Assembly: GCF_003010915.2 (NCBI RefSeq)
Contig: NZ_CP028426.1
Location: 2,728,001 to 2,792,000 of the forward strand
DNA from: Gulosibacter molinativorax
Lineage (GTDB): Bacteria > Actinomycetota > Actinomycetes > Actinomycetales > Microbacteriaceae
Direction: 5' to 3'
Length of the DNA: 64,000 nucleotides
Shown: positions 33,491 to 42,783 of the stretch, in pieces
Layout: every line of letters begins with the position of its first letter
How positions within the stretch are numbered: the stretch's first letter is position 1
Notes under the pieces: model-generated
The model's input: the letters and a program-made list of their open reading frames with translations, nothing else
Database searches by the model: none
Told to the model about the DNA's origin: nothing
Program-made: the position numbers and the translations under genes

Positions 33491-35383
33491 ATGCGCGCGC
33501 AATTGAAACTTCAACCGTTCGCCATCCGATTCGTCATGGCCTTGGCGGTCGTTGCGCTGGCGATCGTCGCCCTGCCGTTCGGCACATCCACCGCGCGCGC
33601 CAACGTCAACGATTTCACGTTTGCGAGCTGGCACACCGAGGTCGACGTGAGCGTCGAGAAGGGCGCGTTCGGTGGGGACATCGTGCGCTCACACTTCACG
33701 GAGACGGTCACGGCGGTGTTCCCGGACGAGGATCAGAACCGCGGGCTCGTGCGGGCGCTGCCGGTGGCGATGGGCCATCAGACGATGCGGGTTGAGGATG
33801 TGTCGGTGACGGATGGTGCGGGCAACCCGGTGCCGTTTGAGCTTTCGCAGGCATGGGGTCCGGAGGACGTCGTCATCTCGATCGGCGACGAATCGTTCGT
33901 GCACGGCGAGACGACGTACGTGATCACCTACGACCTCGTGAACACGATGCGGTGGCGTGAGAGTTCCGATCAGTTTGAGTACGCACCGAACCTCGTGCCG
34001 CCATATCGACTGCAAGAAATCGAGGAGTTTTCGGCGACTGTGCGGATGCCGCAGGAGCTCATGGACCACGTCGCCCCGGTGCCCTCCCATCGCGATTACG
34101 AGGGCGTCCACGGTGCCGACATCGTCTGTTTCATGGACGAACTCTATGGCGAGCGCGAATGTCCGGTGACCGTCGCATCCCAACGTGACGTCGTGTCGAT
34201 CAGCATCTCGGAGCCGGCATTGGCAGACCGTGACGTGACGCTCCGGGTCACCCTGGACGAGGACGCGCTGCGCGGGTCGGTGGCGTTCGACGCGCTGCTG
34301 TTGCCGCAGGTGCTCAGCTTTATGGCGCTCATTGCGGGCGTGGTGCTGACGGTGATTGCCCAGGTGTGGGCGTCGCGGAACCGAATTCCGAAGACGCACA
34401 GCCCTTTGATCGCGAGATATGAGACGTCGATCACGCCCGTGTTGGCGAGCATCCTCCTCCGATATGGTGGACGACCTGATCGGGCGCTGACACTGTCGGC
34501 GAGCATCCTGTTTGCCGCGGTTCGCGGGGTACTCGAGTTGTCAGAGGGCGACTCGAGTGGCGCTAAAAATCCCGTGACGCGCGTTCGACTCGTGGCACCG
34601 CTTTCGACCTTGCCGGAGGAATCGCAACGATTCATCCGGGAGGTGCTGAGAATCAGCAATGTGGGTGATGAGCGTGTCCTCGGCGATGGCGAGCACGGTG
34701 TCGGCGACCGCTGGGAGAAGTTCGTGTCGGATGCACTCCAGGAGCCGACACGAGCCGGTCTGATTGGACCCACGCCACTCGCGAAGAAGCGCAAATGGCT
34801 CGTGGCCAGCCCGTTATTGTTGACGGCGATCTCGGCGCTCGCGATGATTCTGCTGTGGAACCACGTGGCCGATGACCTCACTCTCTGGGTGTTCCTAGCC
34901 GGGATTCTCGGCGGAATCGCGCTGATCTGGCTGCTCTATCTCGTCGTGTTTGATCGCGGGGAGGGGCTCACCGAGCGTGGGATGGGCCTATACGAGGAGC
35001 TCCAAGGCGTGAAGCAATACATCGACCTTGCGGAGGCCGATCGGCTTGCGATGCTGCAAGGGCTGGGCACCGCGGATCGAGACGACGTCGACGGTCGTGC
35101 GGTGCTGGACGTGTACGAGAAGCTACTGCCATACGCCGTGCTCATGGGCTACGCATCCTCGTGGGCGTCGCTGGTCACCCACTGGCAGCGCGAATCCGCG
35201 ACGGACCTCGCCTGGTTCCCGGCGAGCACCGACCTGTCACACACCGTGACCGGGCTCAACGCCTCGACCCTCGCATCCACACCGACACCGTCGTCGAGCT
35301 CGGACGGCGGTTCTTCGAGCAGTTACTCCGGTGGCGGTTCCGCGGGCGGCGGCTTCGGCGGCGGGTCGGTCGGCGGGCGGTAG
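33491..35383 (+). CDS. DUF2207 membrane protein, paralogue B
   Basis: A 630-aa protein with the same layout as the 26.4-kb paralogue: signal peptide, extracellular DUF2207 domain with TETVTAVFPDEDQNRGLVRALP, a helix near residue 275, a cytoplasmic domain, two helices near 440-490, the segment VKQYIDLAEADRLAMLQGL, the segment VYEKLLPYAVLMGY, and a Ser/Gly-rich tail ending GGGSVGGR. The Gly-rich tail is common in this family and may be flexible or translocated. Overall identity between the paralogues looks modest. GAAAGGG and GGAAGG precede the ATG. Function unknown. Confidence 0.9.
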   Translation: MRAQLKLQPFAIRFVMALAVVALAIVALPFGTSTARANVNDFTFASWHTEVDVSVEKGAFGGDIVRSHFTETVTAVFPDEDQNRGLVRALPVAMGHQTMRVEDVSVTDGAGNPVPFELSQAWGPEDVVISIGDESFVHGETTYVITYDLVNTMRWRESSDQFEYAPNLVPPYRLQEIEEFSATVRMPQELMDHVAPVPSHRDYEGVHGADIVCFMDELYGERECPVTVASQRDVVSISISEPALADRDVTLRVTLDEDALRGSVAFDALLLPQVLSFMALIAGVVLTVIAQVWASRNRIPKTHSPLIARYETSITPVLASILLRYGGRPDRALTLSASILFAAVRGVLELSEGDSSGAKNPVTRVRLVAPLSTLPEESQRFIREVLRISNVGDERVLGDGEHGVGDRWEKFVSDALQEPTRAGLIGPTPLAKKRKWLVASPLLLTAISALAMILLWNHVADDLTLWVFLAGILGGIALIWLLYLVVFDRGEGLTERGMGLYEELQGVKQYIDLAEADRLAMLQGLGTADRDDVDGRAVLDVYEKLLPYAVLMGYASSWASLVTHWQRESATDLAWFPASTDLSHTVTGLNASTLASTPTPSSSSDGGSSSSYSGGGSAGGGFGGGSVGGR

Positions 35384-35416
35384 GGGTGCGCGGCCCAGCA
35401 CATCCCGTAAGACCAC

Positions 35417-36430
35417 CTACAGCCCGAGCAGCTCCCGCAATTCGTGCGCGTTTGAGGCCACCGCGACGGCGCCCTCATCCTCGCCGACCTGGCCATAGCC
35501 CCAGTTGACGTAGATCGTGGGGATGCCGTGCTGGGCTGCGCCCTGGACGTCGTAGAACCGGTCGCCGATCATGATGACGTTCGAGAGATCGACGCCCTTC
35601 TCCCGCAACCGGCGGACGGCCTCCTCGACAACGTCCTCTTTCTTCGAGCGCGACTCGTCGTCGGTTGCACCCGTGATGAAGTCGAACTCGTCGGCGATGC
35701 CGTAGTAGTGCAGCACACGGCTCGCGGCCGACTCGGGCTTGCTCGTCGCGGTTGACTGCGGGATGCCCGCGCGACGCACATCGCGCACGAGCTCCGGCAG
35801 GCCCGCAAACGCGGGGGAGTCGACGAGGCCGGACTCCTCGTGAATCTCGCGGTAGGTCTCGAGCGCGTGCAGAATCTCGATCTGATCGTCGAGGTGCTCC
35901 GCCTTGAACGAGTCGATGATCGGCGGGCCGACGTAGCTGAGAAGCGTGTCATCGCTCGGAATCGGCATGCGGAACACGTCGTAGGTCTTGCGCATCGCCT
36001 CGATGATGCCGGCGGCGGAGTCGGAGATAGTGCCGTCGAGGTCCCAGAGCACGGCGGTGAAGGGTGCCACACCGGTACCGAGCGGCATGTCTACCGGCGT
36101 CAGCGGGCGGGCTTGTGGCTGGACCCGCCGCGAGATCGTGGTCGGCGCGATTGGCGGCTGCTGCATAACGGTGACGGATGCGGGAGAGAAATTGCCCGCC
36201 GCGTCACGCTTGACGCGCGGCCCGTCGAGGGGGAACCGCACGTCGCCGCCGTGTCGCTCACGCGTGGCAGTCCGTGCCTCGTCGAAGTCTGACTCGGCGA
36301 ACGATTCCTGCCCGGAGTGCTCTCGCGCCGCGAGTTTCTGCTCCGCCTCGGGGTCGACTTCCTCGAGCAGCGGCGCGTCAACGGGGCCGGTTTCGTCGAC
36401 CGGTTCGTAGAATCCGTCGTTGTTGCTCAT
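35417..36430 (-). CDS. HAD-superfamily phosphatase with long N-terminal extension
   Basis: A 337-aa protein. Residues 1-125 are polar, low-complexity and have no recognisable domain. The HAD domain follows: motif I LWDLDGTISDS, a helical cap, motif II ATSKPES, motif III Lys in SKKEDVV, and motif IV MIGDRFYDVQGA. It resembles phosphoglycolate-phosphatase/PyrP2-like members that end with WGYGQ. It starts nine bases after the glycosyltransferase stop, so the two form an operon; a role in dephosphorylating a sugar phosphate is plausible. The extension is unusual for the family. Confidence 0.9.
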   Translation of the reverse strand: MSNNDGFYEPVDETGPVDAPLLEEVDPEAEQKLAAREHSGQESFAESDFDEARTATRERHGGDVRFPLDGPRVKRDAAGNFSPASVTVMQQPPIAPTTISRRVQPQARPLTPVDMPLGTGVAPFTAVLWDLDGTISDSAAGIIEAMRKTYDVFRMPIPSDDTLLSYVGPPIIDSFKAEHLDDQIEILHALETYREIHEESGLVDSPAFAGLPELVRDVRRAGIPQSTATSKPESAASRVLHYYGIADEFDFITGATDDESRSKKEDVVEEAVRRLREKGVDLSNVIMIGDRFYDVQGAAQHGIPTIYVNWGYGQVGEDEGAVAVASNAHELRELLGL

Positions 36431-36439
36431 CGGTTCAGC

Positions 36440-37672
36440 CTAGCCTCGTTCGCTTGCGAGCTTCGTCGCGGTCTCCCAGAGGATGCGCGCCGAGCGCTCC
36501 CAGGTGAACTGGCGCATGTGCTCGAGACCGGCCGCGATTGTCGCCTCTCGCGCCGCAGGGTCGTCGAGCGCACCGACCTGCGCGGCAAACGCGCGCGCGT
36601 CCCACGGCGCGAAATAGCGCGCTCCGTCGCCTGCAACCTCGTGGAAGATCTCGAGGTCCGTGACGACTGCGGGGGTGCCAAGGGCGAGCGCCTCCGCGAT
36701 CGGCAGGCCGTAGCCCTCGTCGAGCGACGCGGTAACGAGCACCGCGTCGTCGTGCAGGATCTGCGCGTATTCCTCGTCGCTGACCCCCTCGTGGAACACG
36801 ACGTCCGCGCCCGCCGGCACGATCGCCTCGAGTTCGCGCCGCCGCTCCTGGTTGATCCTGCTCAGGAGGTGGAGCGTGCGGCCGGGCAGCTCGCGCATCC
36901 CCTCGATCAGCGTCTCGACGCCCTTGTACGGCATGAACGAGCCCATGTAGACGAGGTTTCGGATGGGCTGGCTCGCGTCGGCAATGTCTGAGGAGGTCTG
37001 GCTCGTGGTCGCCGGCGGGTGGTGCGGCTCGGCTGTAGCGGCTGCGCTGCTAGATGCGTGATCCAGCTGGGCGGCGGACTGGCCCAGCTTCGCCGCGGTT
37101 TGGTTCAGGATCGGCGTCTCTTGCGCCTCGGGCAGGAGCGCGCGCAGGTCGTTGGGCGCGTTCGGGATGACCACGACCGGCCGCTTCGTGAGCCGGTGAC
37201 CGAGGATCTCGCGCTTGGAGGTCTCGGAAACCGTGGCCACCGCATCCGCGCCGTCGAGCGCGAGCCGCTGCGGGCCGTACGTGAGGTGGTAGGCGCGCCA
37301 GCCCAGCCGAAGCAGCGGGCTGAGATTGGTCGGCGGCTTGCGGTGGCGGTAGTAAATGAGGTCGTGAAGCGTGACGATTACCTTGAACTTGCGCCCGGCG
37401 GTGCCGATGGTCTGCAGCGGCGAGAAGACGACGTCCGGCCGATACTTGTTGAGCTTCATCGCGGCGATCGGCTCGAGCGCCGACTCGTTCGAGTGGAACA
37501 GCAGCCACTTCGCGCCCTCGGGGAGGTGCTCGAGCTGGCGCTCGTCGTGGATGAGGAAGGTCACCTCATCGGGCGACTGCGCGTGCACAGCGTTGCCGAG
37601 TTGGGCCGAGTAGCGGCTAATCCCGTCGTGAAAATCGGTGCGGATGTAGCGCGCGTCAAAGAAGAATCGCAT
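36440..37672 (-). CDS. GT4-family glycosyltransferase
   Basis: A 410-aa GT-B fold glycosyltransferase. It opens with FFFDARYIRTDFHDGISRY (acceptor side), followed by VTLHDLIYYRHR, VSETSKREI, NLVYMGSFMPYKG and the donor-side EX7E motif DEGYGLPIAEAL. It would transfer a sugar from a nucleotide-sugar, probably GDP- or UDP-linked, to a cell-envelope or cytoplasmic acceptor. A Thr/Ala/Gln/His-rich insert of about 60 residues (around ILNQTAAK to SDIADASQ) between the two domains is not typical. The start is ATG 37672 with TATGCT seven bases upstream; a second ATG four codons earlier exists. In an operon with the HAD phosphatase. Confidence 0.9.
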   Translation of the reverse strand: MRFFFDARYIRTDFHDGISRYSAQLGNAVHAQSPDEVTFLIHDERQLEHLPEGAKWLLFHSNESALEPIAAMKLNKYRPDVVFSPLQTIGTAGRKFKVIVTLHDLIYYRHRKPPTNLSPLLRLGWRAYHLTYGPQRLALDGADAVATVSETSKREILGHRLTKRPVVVIPNAPNDLRALLPEAQETPILNQTAAKLGQSAAQLDHASSSAAATAEPHHPPATTSQTSSDIADASQPIRNLVYMGSFMPYKGVETLIEGMRELPGRTLHLLSRINQERRRELEAIVPAGADVVFHEGVSDEEYAQILHDDAVLVTASLDEGYGLPIAEALALGTPAVVTDLEIFHEVAGDGARYFAPWDARAFAAQVGALDDPAAREATIAAGLEHMRQFTWERSARILWETATKLASERG

Positions 37673-37679
37673 CGCCTCG

Positions 37680-37685
37680 AGCATA
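37680..37685 (-). promoter_or_regulatory. -10 element for leaderless glycosyltransferase gene
   Basis: TATGCT on the minus strand lies seven bases before the chosen ATG (37670-37672). Confidence 0.35.
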
Positions 37686-37765
37686 CGACGGTCGACATTC
37701 AATCTCCGAGTAGGCGCGGAGCGGCATATCGAGGTGCGCCACGCGAGACCAAACAGGGAGGTTCG

Positions 37766-37771
37766 TATACT
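37766..37771 (+). promoter_or_regulatory. -10 box upstream of the 37.8-kb gene
   Basis: TATACT matches the consensus and lies 34 bp before the GTG at 37806; no clear -35 is seen. The glycosyltransferase is transcribed in the opposite direction. Confidence 0.4.
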
Positions 37772-37805
37772 CGGCCTGAACGCAGCAAGAGTGGGGAACC
37801 CGAAC

Positions 37806-38768
37806 GTGACGATTGACGGCCCGAAGAACGAGATTCCGAAGAACGAGGCTCCGAGCAGCACAGTGTCCTCCGAAGCGCTCCGGATCGGAGTCCGGCCGAT
37901 CCCAACTACCGAGCCTGATCTCAACGATGCCGTCGTGGCGCTGATTGACGCTCAACTCGCGGAGAGCGATGCCAGGCTGCCAGCGCCGACGCGCGAGCGT
38001 GTGCGCGCGACGGTTGCCGCGCATCCCGACATCGCGGAGATCGTCGTGGACGTCAGCGACGCCGTGATCCCGATCGCACTGGATGAAGCGCCGCAGCCCG
38101 GGTCTGCCGAAGACGAACCCGGCGACGCTGCTGGCGCGCCCCGGCCCGAGATCGCGGCGCGGGTTGAAGCGGTGGCCGGCCGCGTGCGGCTTACCGGGAA
38201 ACCCATCCACCTTGAATCGCTCCCAGTAACGGTCGCAGTGGATGCGAAGAACCTCGCGGTCGACTGGGTGGAGGACGTTGACGGCGTCCTGTGGTTCGAC
38301 GCGGGGCGAAAGCGCCCCGGATTTCAGGCCGACGGAGAGCTGCAGTTCGATATTGACGACGCGCGGGCCATGTTCCGCGCGATGGCGGATGCCATGGCGA
38401 AGGAGGCACAGGGCCGTGTCAAGGAAGTCGACTTTGACGTCGATATCGAGCGGCCGATGGGCGGGGAACAGCTCGTGACGCTGACCGGCACGCTCGACGG
38501 CGGTTGTAAGTTCATCGGGCTGCGCGTGAGTGCGCATGTTGTCGCGGCGCTGCACAATGCATCCGCGAAGGTCACGGTGCGCGACTTCTCGCTCAAGACC
38601 TCAAACCCGTTCGCAAAGCTCGCGCTATTCGTGTTTCGCAAGCGCATCCGGGAGTGGGCCAGTACGCCGTTTGACCTGATTCCCGATCTTCCCGAGGACT
38701 ACCGGGTCGACGCCCTCGAACTGCGCACGCGAGGCCGCGCAGTCACCGCGACCCTCCGCATCCGCTAA
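37806..38768 (+). CDS. Uncharacterised protein, beta-rich, possible lipid-binding
   Basis: A 320-aa protein I do not recognise. The first 110 residues are polar with an Asp/Glu/Pro-rich linker (EAPQPGSAEDEPGDAAGAPRP). The rest alternates strands: VRLTGKPIHLESLPVTVAVDA, VDGVLWFD, VDFDVDIERPMGGEQLVTLTGTL, IGLRVSAHVVAAL, VTVRDFSLKTSN, and ends with RTRGRAVTATLRIR. The pattern of paired amphipathic strands is reminiscent of LmeA/DUF2993 lipid-binding proteins, but I could not find a decisive motif. No signal peptide or membrane helix is evident. GTG start is a guess based on where conservation-like composition begins. It is divergent from the glycosyltransferase. Confidence 0.65.
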   Translation: MTIDGPKNEIPKNEAPSSTVSSEALRIGVRPIPTTEPDLNDAVVALIDAQLAESDARLPAPTRERVRATVAAHPDIAEIVVDVSDAVIPIALDEAPQPGSAEDEPGDAAGAPRPEIAARVEAVAGRVRLTGKPIHLESLPVTVAVDAKNLAVDWVEDVDGVLWFDAGRKRPGFQADGELQFDIDDARAMFRAMADAMAKEAQGRVKEVDFDVDIERPMGGEQLVTLTGTLDGGCKFIGLRVSAHVVAALHNASAKVTVRDFSLKTSNPFAKLALFVFRKRIREWASTPFDLIPDLPEDYRVDALELRTRGRAVTATLRIR

Positions 38769-38850
38769 ACCGGCGCAACCCGCGAACGCGACTGCGCAAT
38801 GCTAGCGCGGGTCGTGCATCCTCCGCAGCGAGCGCCAGCGAGTCGCCTCG

Positions 38851-39267
38851 CTACCGGTCGGGACGTTCAACCGCGGCGGCCGCGCGTCGATCGAAAATGC
38901 CAAGGAGCGCGAGCGTAAAGCCAAGCTGGGCGAGCCCGGCAGCGAGGTAGATGTGGTGCAGGATGCCCGTGCCGGTCATCAGCACCACTTCTACGTAGAT
39001 CCAGATCACCATTCCGAATCCCGCGACGCCGGACCAGAACGCGGCGGATGCGCGTCGCTTCCACAGCGTGATCAGCGCCGCGAGCTGGGTGCCGCCCACG
39101 ACCACGAGCAGGATCCAGCCGGGGATGACGAAGCTCGTGAATATGCTCGGGCGCATGACCTCGTCGAACGGCATGCCGGGCGCACCGGCGATGACGAGAT
39201 AGTAGAACCCGAGAATGCAGCTGACGACGTTGAAAATTGAGATACCGATGAGAGTCCAGCGCCACAT
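38851..39267 (-). CDS. Small four-helix membrane protein
   Basis: A 138-aa integral membrane protein with four hydrophobic helices (about residues 4-24, 44-66, 72-92, 98-120), short loops and a basic tail FDRRAAAAVERPDR. No family recognised. ATG 39265-39267 is preferred because TGGTGGG lies upstream; a TTG four codons earlier is possible. The neighbouring cyclase gene is divergent. Confidence 0.7.
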   Translation of the reverse strand: MWRWTLIGISIFNVVSCILGFYYLVIAGAPGMPFDEVMRPSIFTSFVIPGWILLVVVGGTQLAALITLWKRRASAAFWSGVAGFGMVIWIYVEVVLMTGTGILHHIYLAAGLAQLGFTLALLGIFDRRAAAAVERPDR

Positions 39268-39384
39268 GATGCCCACCAATGTTGATGTGTTCGCGTACTG
39301 CCAGCGTAGCCAGCGCGTGTGAACGGCACCGTAACGTCACGGATACTAGTAGCCAAGAGAGAGCCACTGACCGAAGGAACAAGG

Positions 39385-40212
39385 GTGTCCACTTCCTCCT
39401 CGACCAACACTTCCCCCAACACTTCCCCAAACACTGACCAGAACGTGCTGACCGCGCTCGTCGCGGGGCTCGCATCCGGCGGCATCGAGGTCATCGACCT
39501 CACGAACAAGCTCAGCCCCGAGACCCCGACGCTGCAGCTGCCCGAGCCGTTCTCGAACCTCATCGACCTCAGCATCGAGAAGGTGAGCGAATTCGACGAC
39601 GCGGGTCCCTTCTGGGCCCACAACAATCTCCACGTTGGTGAGCACATCGGCACGCACCTCGACGCGCCCATCCACTGGATCTCTGGACGCGACGGCGACG
39701 ATGTCTCGCAGATACCGGTGCCGCGCCTTGTCGGCCCCGCCGTGGTCATCGACAAGAGCGCTGAGGCCGCGGAGAACCCCGACTTCCTGCTGACGGTCGA
39801 ACACATCCAGGAGTGGGAGGTCGAGCACGGCAAGCTTCCGGCCGGCGGCTGGCTGCTTTACCGCACGGGCTGGGACAAGCGGTCACAGGATCAGGATGCG
39901 TTTCTCAACTTCTACGACGGCACGAGCCATACGCCGGGAGTTACTTCGGAGGCCGCGCGCTGGCTGGCGGAAGAGACGGAGATCGCGGGCTTCGGCGTCG
40001 AGACGGTCGGCATTGACGCCGGCGATGGTTTCGTGCTCGAGCCGCCGATGCCGGTGCACTACTACCTGCTCGGCAACGACAAGTACGGCGTGACTTCGCT
40101 GCAGAACCTCGCTTCGCTTCCCGTCACCGGTGCCGTGATCGTCGTCAGCCCGCTGCCGATCGTGGGCGGCACTGCGAGCCCGGCGCGCGTCCTCGCGCTG
40201 GTTTCGAAGTGA
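39385..40212 (+). CDS. Cyclase/kynurenine-formamidase-family hydrolase
   Basis: A 275-aa metal-dependent hydrolase of the Cyclase family (KynB-like). A Ser/Thr/Asn-rich N-terminus precedes the fold; metal and catalytic residues lie in HIGTHLDAPIHWISG, the HxGTHxDxPxH signature, with IDLTNKLSP and VGIDAGDG as flanking strands. The family hydrolyses N-formyl amides or cyclic imides and lactones. GTG start with AAGGA upstream. Its stop codon overlaps the GTG start of the TPP enzyme (GTGA), so the two are translationally coupled and probably work in one pathway. Confidence 0.9.
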   Translation: MSTSSSTNTSPNTSPNTDQNVLTALVAGLASGGIEVIDLTNKLSPETPTLQLPEPFSNLIDLSIEKVSEFDDAGPFWAHNNLHVGEHIGTHLDAPIHWISGRDGDDVSQIPVPRLVGPAVVIDKSAEAAENPDFLLTVEHIQEWEVEHGKLPAGGWLLYRTGWDKRSQDQDAFLNFYDGTSHTPGVTSEAARWLAEETEIAGFGVETVGIDAGDGFVLEPPMPVHYYLLGNDKYGVTSLQNLASLPVTGAVIVVSPLPIVGGTASPARVLALVSK

Positions 40213-41951
40213 AACTCAATCTGTCAGAAACGGCACACATGAACGTCGGCGAAGCAGTAGGTCACGCACTCGCGCAACTCGGGGTGCGGCGCGCGTTCGG
40301 AGTGGTCGGCAGCGGCAACATCCTGGCGACGAACGGCCTCATCGAGGGCGGCGTCAGCTTCGTGGCCGCGCGCCACGAAGGCGGCGCGGTCACGATGGCG
40401 GATGCGTACGCGCGCATGTCCGGCGAAGTTGCCGTTGTCTCGCTGCATCCCGGATGCGGCCTCACCAACGCCGTAACCGGCATCGGCGAGGCGGCGAAGA
40501 GCCGCACCCCGCTCATCGTGATTGCGGGCGACACGGCGAATCCCGCCTCGAATTTCTTCATCGATCAGGATGCGCTGGCCACCTCGGTCGGGGCAACGAA
40601 CGTCCGACTCCGCTCGCCTGAAACGGCACTCGAGGATGCGCGGCGCGCCTACGCGATCGCGCTCCGCGAGCGTCGCACGGTCGTCTTCCACCTGCCGATG
40701 GAGGTGCAGGAGCGCGATCTGCCAACCTTGCCCACACTCCGGCCGGTCGCGCCGTTCTCGGCACCCCGCGCATCCGACGAAGCGATCGAAGAACTCGCCG
40801 AAGCGCTTCGAGCCTCGAAACGCCCGGTCTTCATCGCCGGCCGCGGCGCTCGCGGCGCGGCCTCACGCGATGCGCTCGCGGTACTCGCCGATGCCACCGG
40901 TGCGCTGCTGGCCGAGGGCGCCGTCGCTAAGGGCCTGTTCGCGGGAAACCCCTGGTCCATCAACGTTGCTGGCGGATTTTCGTCGCCGCTCACGGTGGAA
41001 CTCATCGGCGGCGCGGATCTCGTCGTCGGCTGGGGGACCGCGCTCAACCAGTGGACGACGCGCCACGGCAAGCTACTTTCGCCCGACACCAAGCTCGTGC
41101 AGGTCGATATCGAGCCCGGCGGTCTCGAGCGCCAGCGCTCGGTTGACCTCGGGATATTGGGCGACGTCGCGGGCACCGCAGCTGCGACGACCGAGCTGCT
41201 TCGCGCATCCGGGCCAGGCACATCCGACTCAGACTTTTCTCGCGGGGACAACGTCGGCCCAGACGCATCCGTCCCTGACTCCTCTCGCCCAGACAACTTC
41301 GGCTACCGGTCCGAATCACTCAAGCAGCGCATCGCGGCCGAGATCAAGTGGCGAAGCGTACCGTTCGAGGATGCGAGCACGGCCGATCGGATCGACCCGC
41401 GCATCCTGTCGATCGTGCTCGACGACATGCTTCCCGCGGAGCGCATCCTCGCGATCGACTCGGGCAATTTCATGGGCCACCCGAGCATGTTCATCGATGT
41501 GCCGGATGAGAACGGGTACGTCATGACGCAGGCGTTCCAGGCCATCGGGCTTGGCCTTGCAACGGCGATCGGCGGCGCGCTCGCGCGGCCCGACCGGCTG
41601 CCGGTGCTCGCGAGCGGTGATGGCGGATTCCTGATGAGCATCGCCGATCTCGAGACCGTTGGGCGGCTCGACCTGCCGATGTTGATCGTGATCTACAACG
41701 ACAATGCGTACGGCGCGGAGGTCTACCACTACGAGCCCGAGGGTGGTTTGCGGGATGCGGTGGTCTTCCCGGACACGGACATCGCGGCGATCGCGCGCGG
41801 GTACGGCTATGACGGCATCACTGTGCGGACGGCGAGCGACCTTGATCGGGTCGCTGCGTTGGTGCGCGCGGGCTTGACGAAGCCGCTGGTGGTGGATGCG
41901 AAGGTAGTCGGCGAGGCCTCGTGGTGGCTCGCCGACGCCCTCAAGCACTAG
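40209..41951 (+). CDS. Thiamine-diphosphate-dependent enzyme, acetolactate-synthase-like
   Basis: A 580-aa TPP enzyme of the POX/AHAS group. The PYR domain contains the cofactor-activating Glu in [17 protein letters not shown]; the PP domain has the GDGGF...NDNAYG metal-diphosphate motif (near residue 471-497). Unlike true acetolactate synthases it has no partner small subunit nearby. A low-complexity insert of about 30 residues ([20 protein letters not shown]) lies in the central domain. Coupled to a cyclase-family hydrolase through overlapping stop/start, which suggests that the pair opens a ring and cleaves or joins a 2-oxo or diketone product. The true substrate is unknown. Confidence 0.9.
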   Translation: MKLNLSETAHMNVGEAVGHALAQLGVRRAFGVVGSGNILATNGLIEGGVSFVAARHEGGAVTMADAYARMSGEVAVVSLHPGCGLTNAVTGIGEAAKSRTPLIVIAGDTANPASNFFIDQDALATSVGATNVRLRSPETALEDARRAYAIALRERRTVVFHLPMEVQERDLPTLPTLRPVAPFSAPRASDEAIEELAEALRASKRPVFIAGRGARGAASRDALAVLADATGALLAEGAVAKGLFAGNPWSINVAGGFSSPLTVELIGGADLVVGWGTALNQWTTRHGKLLSPDTKLVQVDIEPGGLERQRSVDLGILGDVAGTAAATTELLRASGPGTSDSDFSRGDNVGPDASVPDSSRPDNFGYRSESLKQRIAAEIKWRSVPFEDASTADRIDPRILSIVLDDMLPAERILAIDSGNFMGHPSMFIDVPDENGYVMTQAFQAIGLGLATAIGGALARPDRLPVLASGDGGFLMSIADLETVGRLDLPMLIVIYNDNAYGAEVYHYEPEGGLRDAVVFPDTDIAAIARGYGYDGITVRTASDLDRVAALVRAGLTKPLVVDAKVVGEASWWLADALKH

Positions 41952-42643
41952 AACAGGCGGAGGATGCCCGAATCGTCGCCGCGCATTTCCTCGTAGTCGA
42001 GTACAACGCAGCGAATGCCGCGGTCCTCGGCGAGGGTGCGAGCCTGGGGCTTGATCTCCTGCGCGGCGAAGATGCCGGTGACCGGGGCGAGGAGCGGATC
42101 CCGGTTCATCAGCTCGAGGTAGCGGGTGAGCTGCTCGACGCCGTCGATCTCGCCGCGGCGCTTGATCTCGACGGCCACGGCCTTGCCCTCCGGGTCCCGC
42201 GCGAGGATGTCGACGGGGCCGATCGCGGTCATGTGCTCGCGGCGCACGAGGGTGTGTCCGTCGCCGAGCCGCTCGATCTGGGCGGCGAGGAGCTCCTGCA
42301 AGTGCGACTCGACGCCATCCTTGGTCAACCCCGGGTCAACCCCGAGCTCGAAGCGCTCATCCGAGATCCACTCGTAGATGTTCACGCGCAGCTTGTCGCC
42401 GGACTTCCGGTGCATGACCTCCCAGCACTCGATCACACCGGCCAGCTTCTGGTCTTCGCTCAGCTCGACGATGTCGAACACCGCAGGCGGGCTCATCCAG
42501 TTGAGCGGCTTGTACGAGCCGCCGTCACTGTGGACAAGCAGCGAGCCATCCGCTTTGTGGATGAGCAGACGTGTAGCTTCGGGTAGGTGTGCGGTGAGGC
42601 GGCCGACATAGTCGACCGAGCAACGAGCAATGACGAGGCGCAT
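41948..42643 (-). CDS. nucS: Mismatch-specific endonuclease NucS (EndoMS)
   Basis: A 231-aa endonuclease that replaces MutSL mismatch repair in most actinobacteria, cutting both strands at mispairs. The N-terminal DNA-binding domain is followed by the RecB-like nuclease core: GPVDILARD (metal Asp), AVEIKRRG (Glu-x-Lys) and [12 protein letters not shown]. The C-terminal tail ILRLF resembles the clamp-binding tail reported for actinobacterial homologues. No ribosome-binding site precedes the ATG, but TACCCT lies seven bases upstream, so it is likely leaderless. The stop codon shares CTAG with the convergent TPP-enzyme stop (4-bp overlap). Confidence 0.97.
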   Translation of the reverse strand: MRLVIARCSVDYVGRLTAHLPEATRLLIHKADGSLLVHSDGGSYKPLNWMSPPAVFDIVELSEDQKLAGVIECWEVMHRKSGDKLRVNIYEWISDERFELGVDPGLTKDGVESHLQELLAAQIERLGDGHTLVRREHMTAIGPVDILARDPEGKAVAVEIKRRGEIDGVEQLTRYLELMNRDPLLAPVTGIFAAQEIKPQARTLAEDRGIRCVVLDYEEMRGDDSGILRLF

Positions 42644-42650
42644 CCGAAAT

Positions 42651-42656
42651 AGGGTA
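42651..42656 (-). promoter_or_regulatory. -10 element for leaderless nucS
   Basis: TACCCT on the minus strand lies seven bases before the ATG (42641-42643). Confidence 0.45.
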
Positions 42657-42783
42657 GTCGGTTTGGGCGGGAGCGCGTGGCGTTCGGGAACATGAGGTGC
42701 AGGTCGGAGCGCCCCGTTCGACAGGCTCGCGCCCCTTTCGACCCGCTCAATCACCTTCCCGCAAGGGCAAGCGTCGAAGGTCC

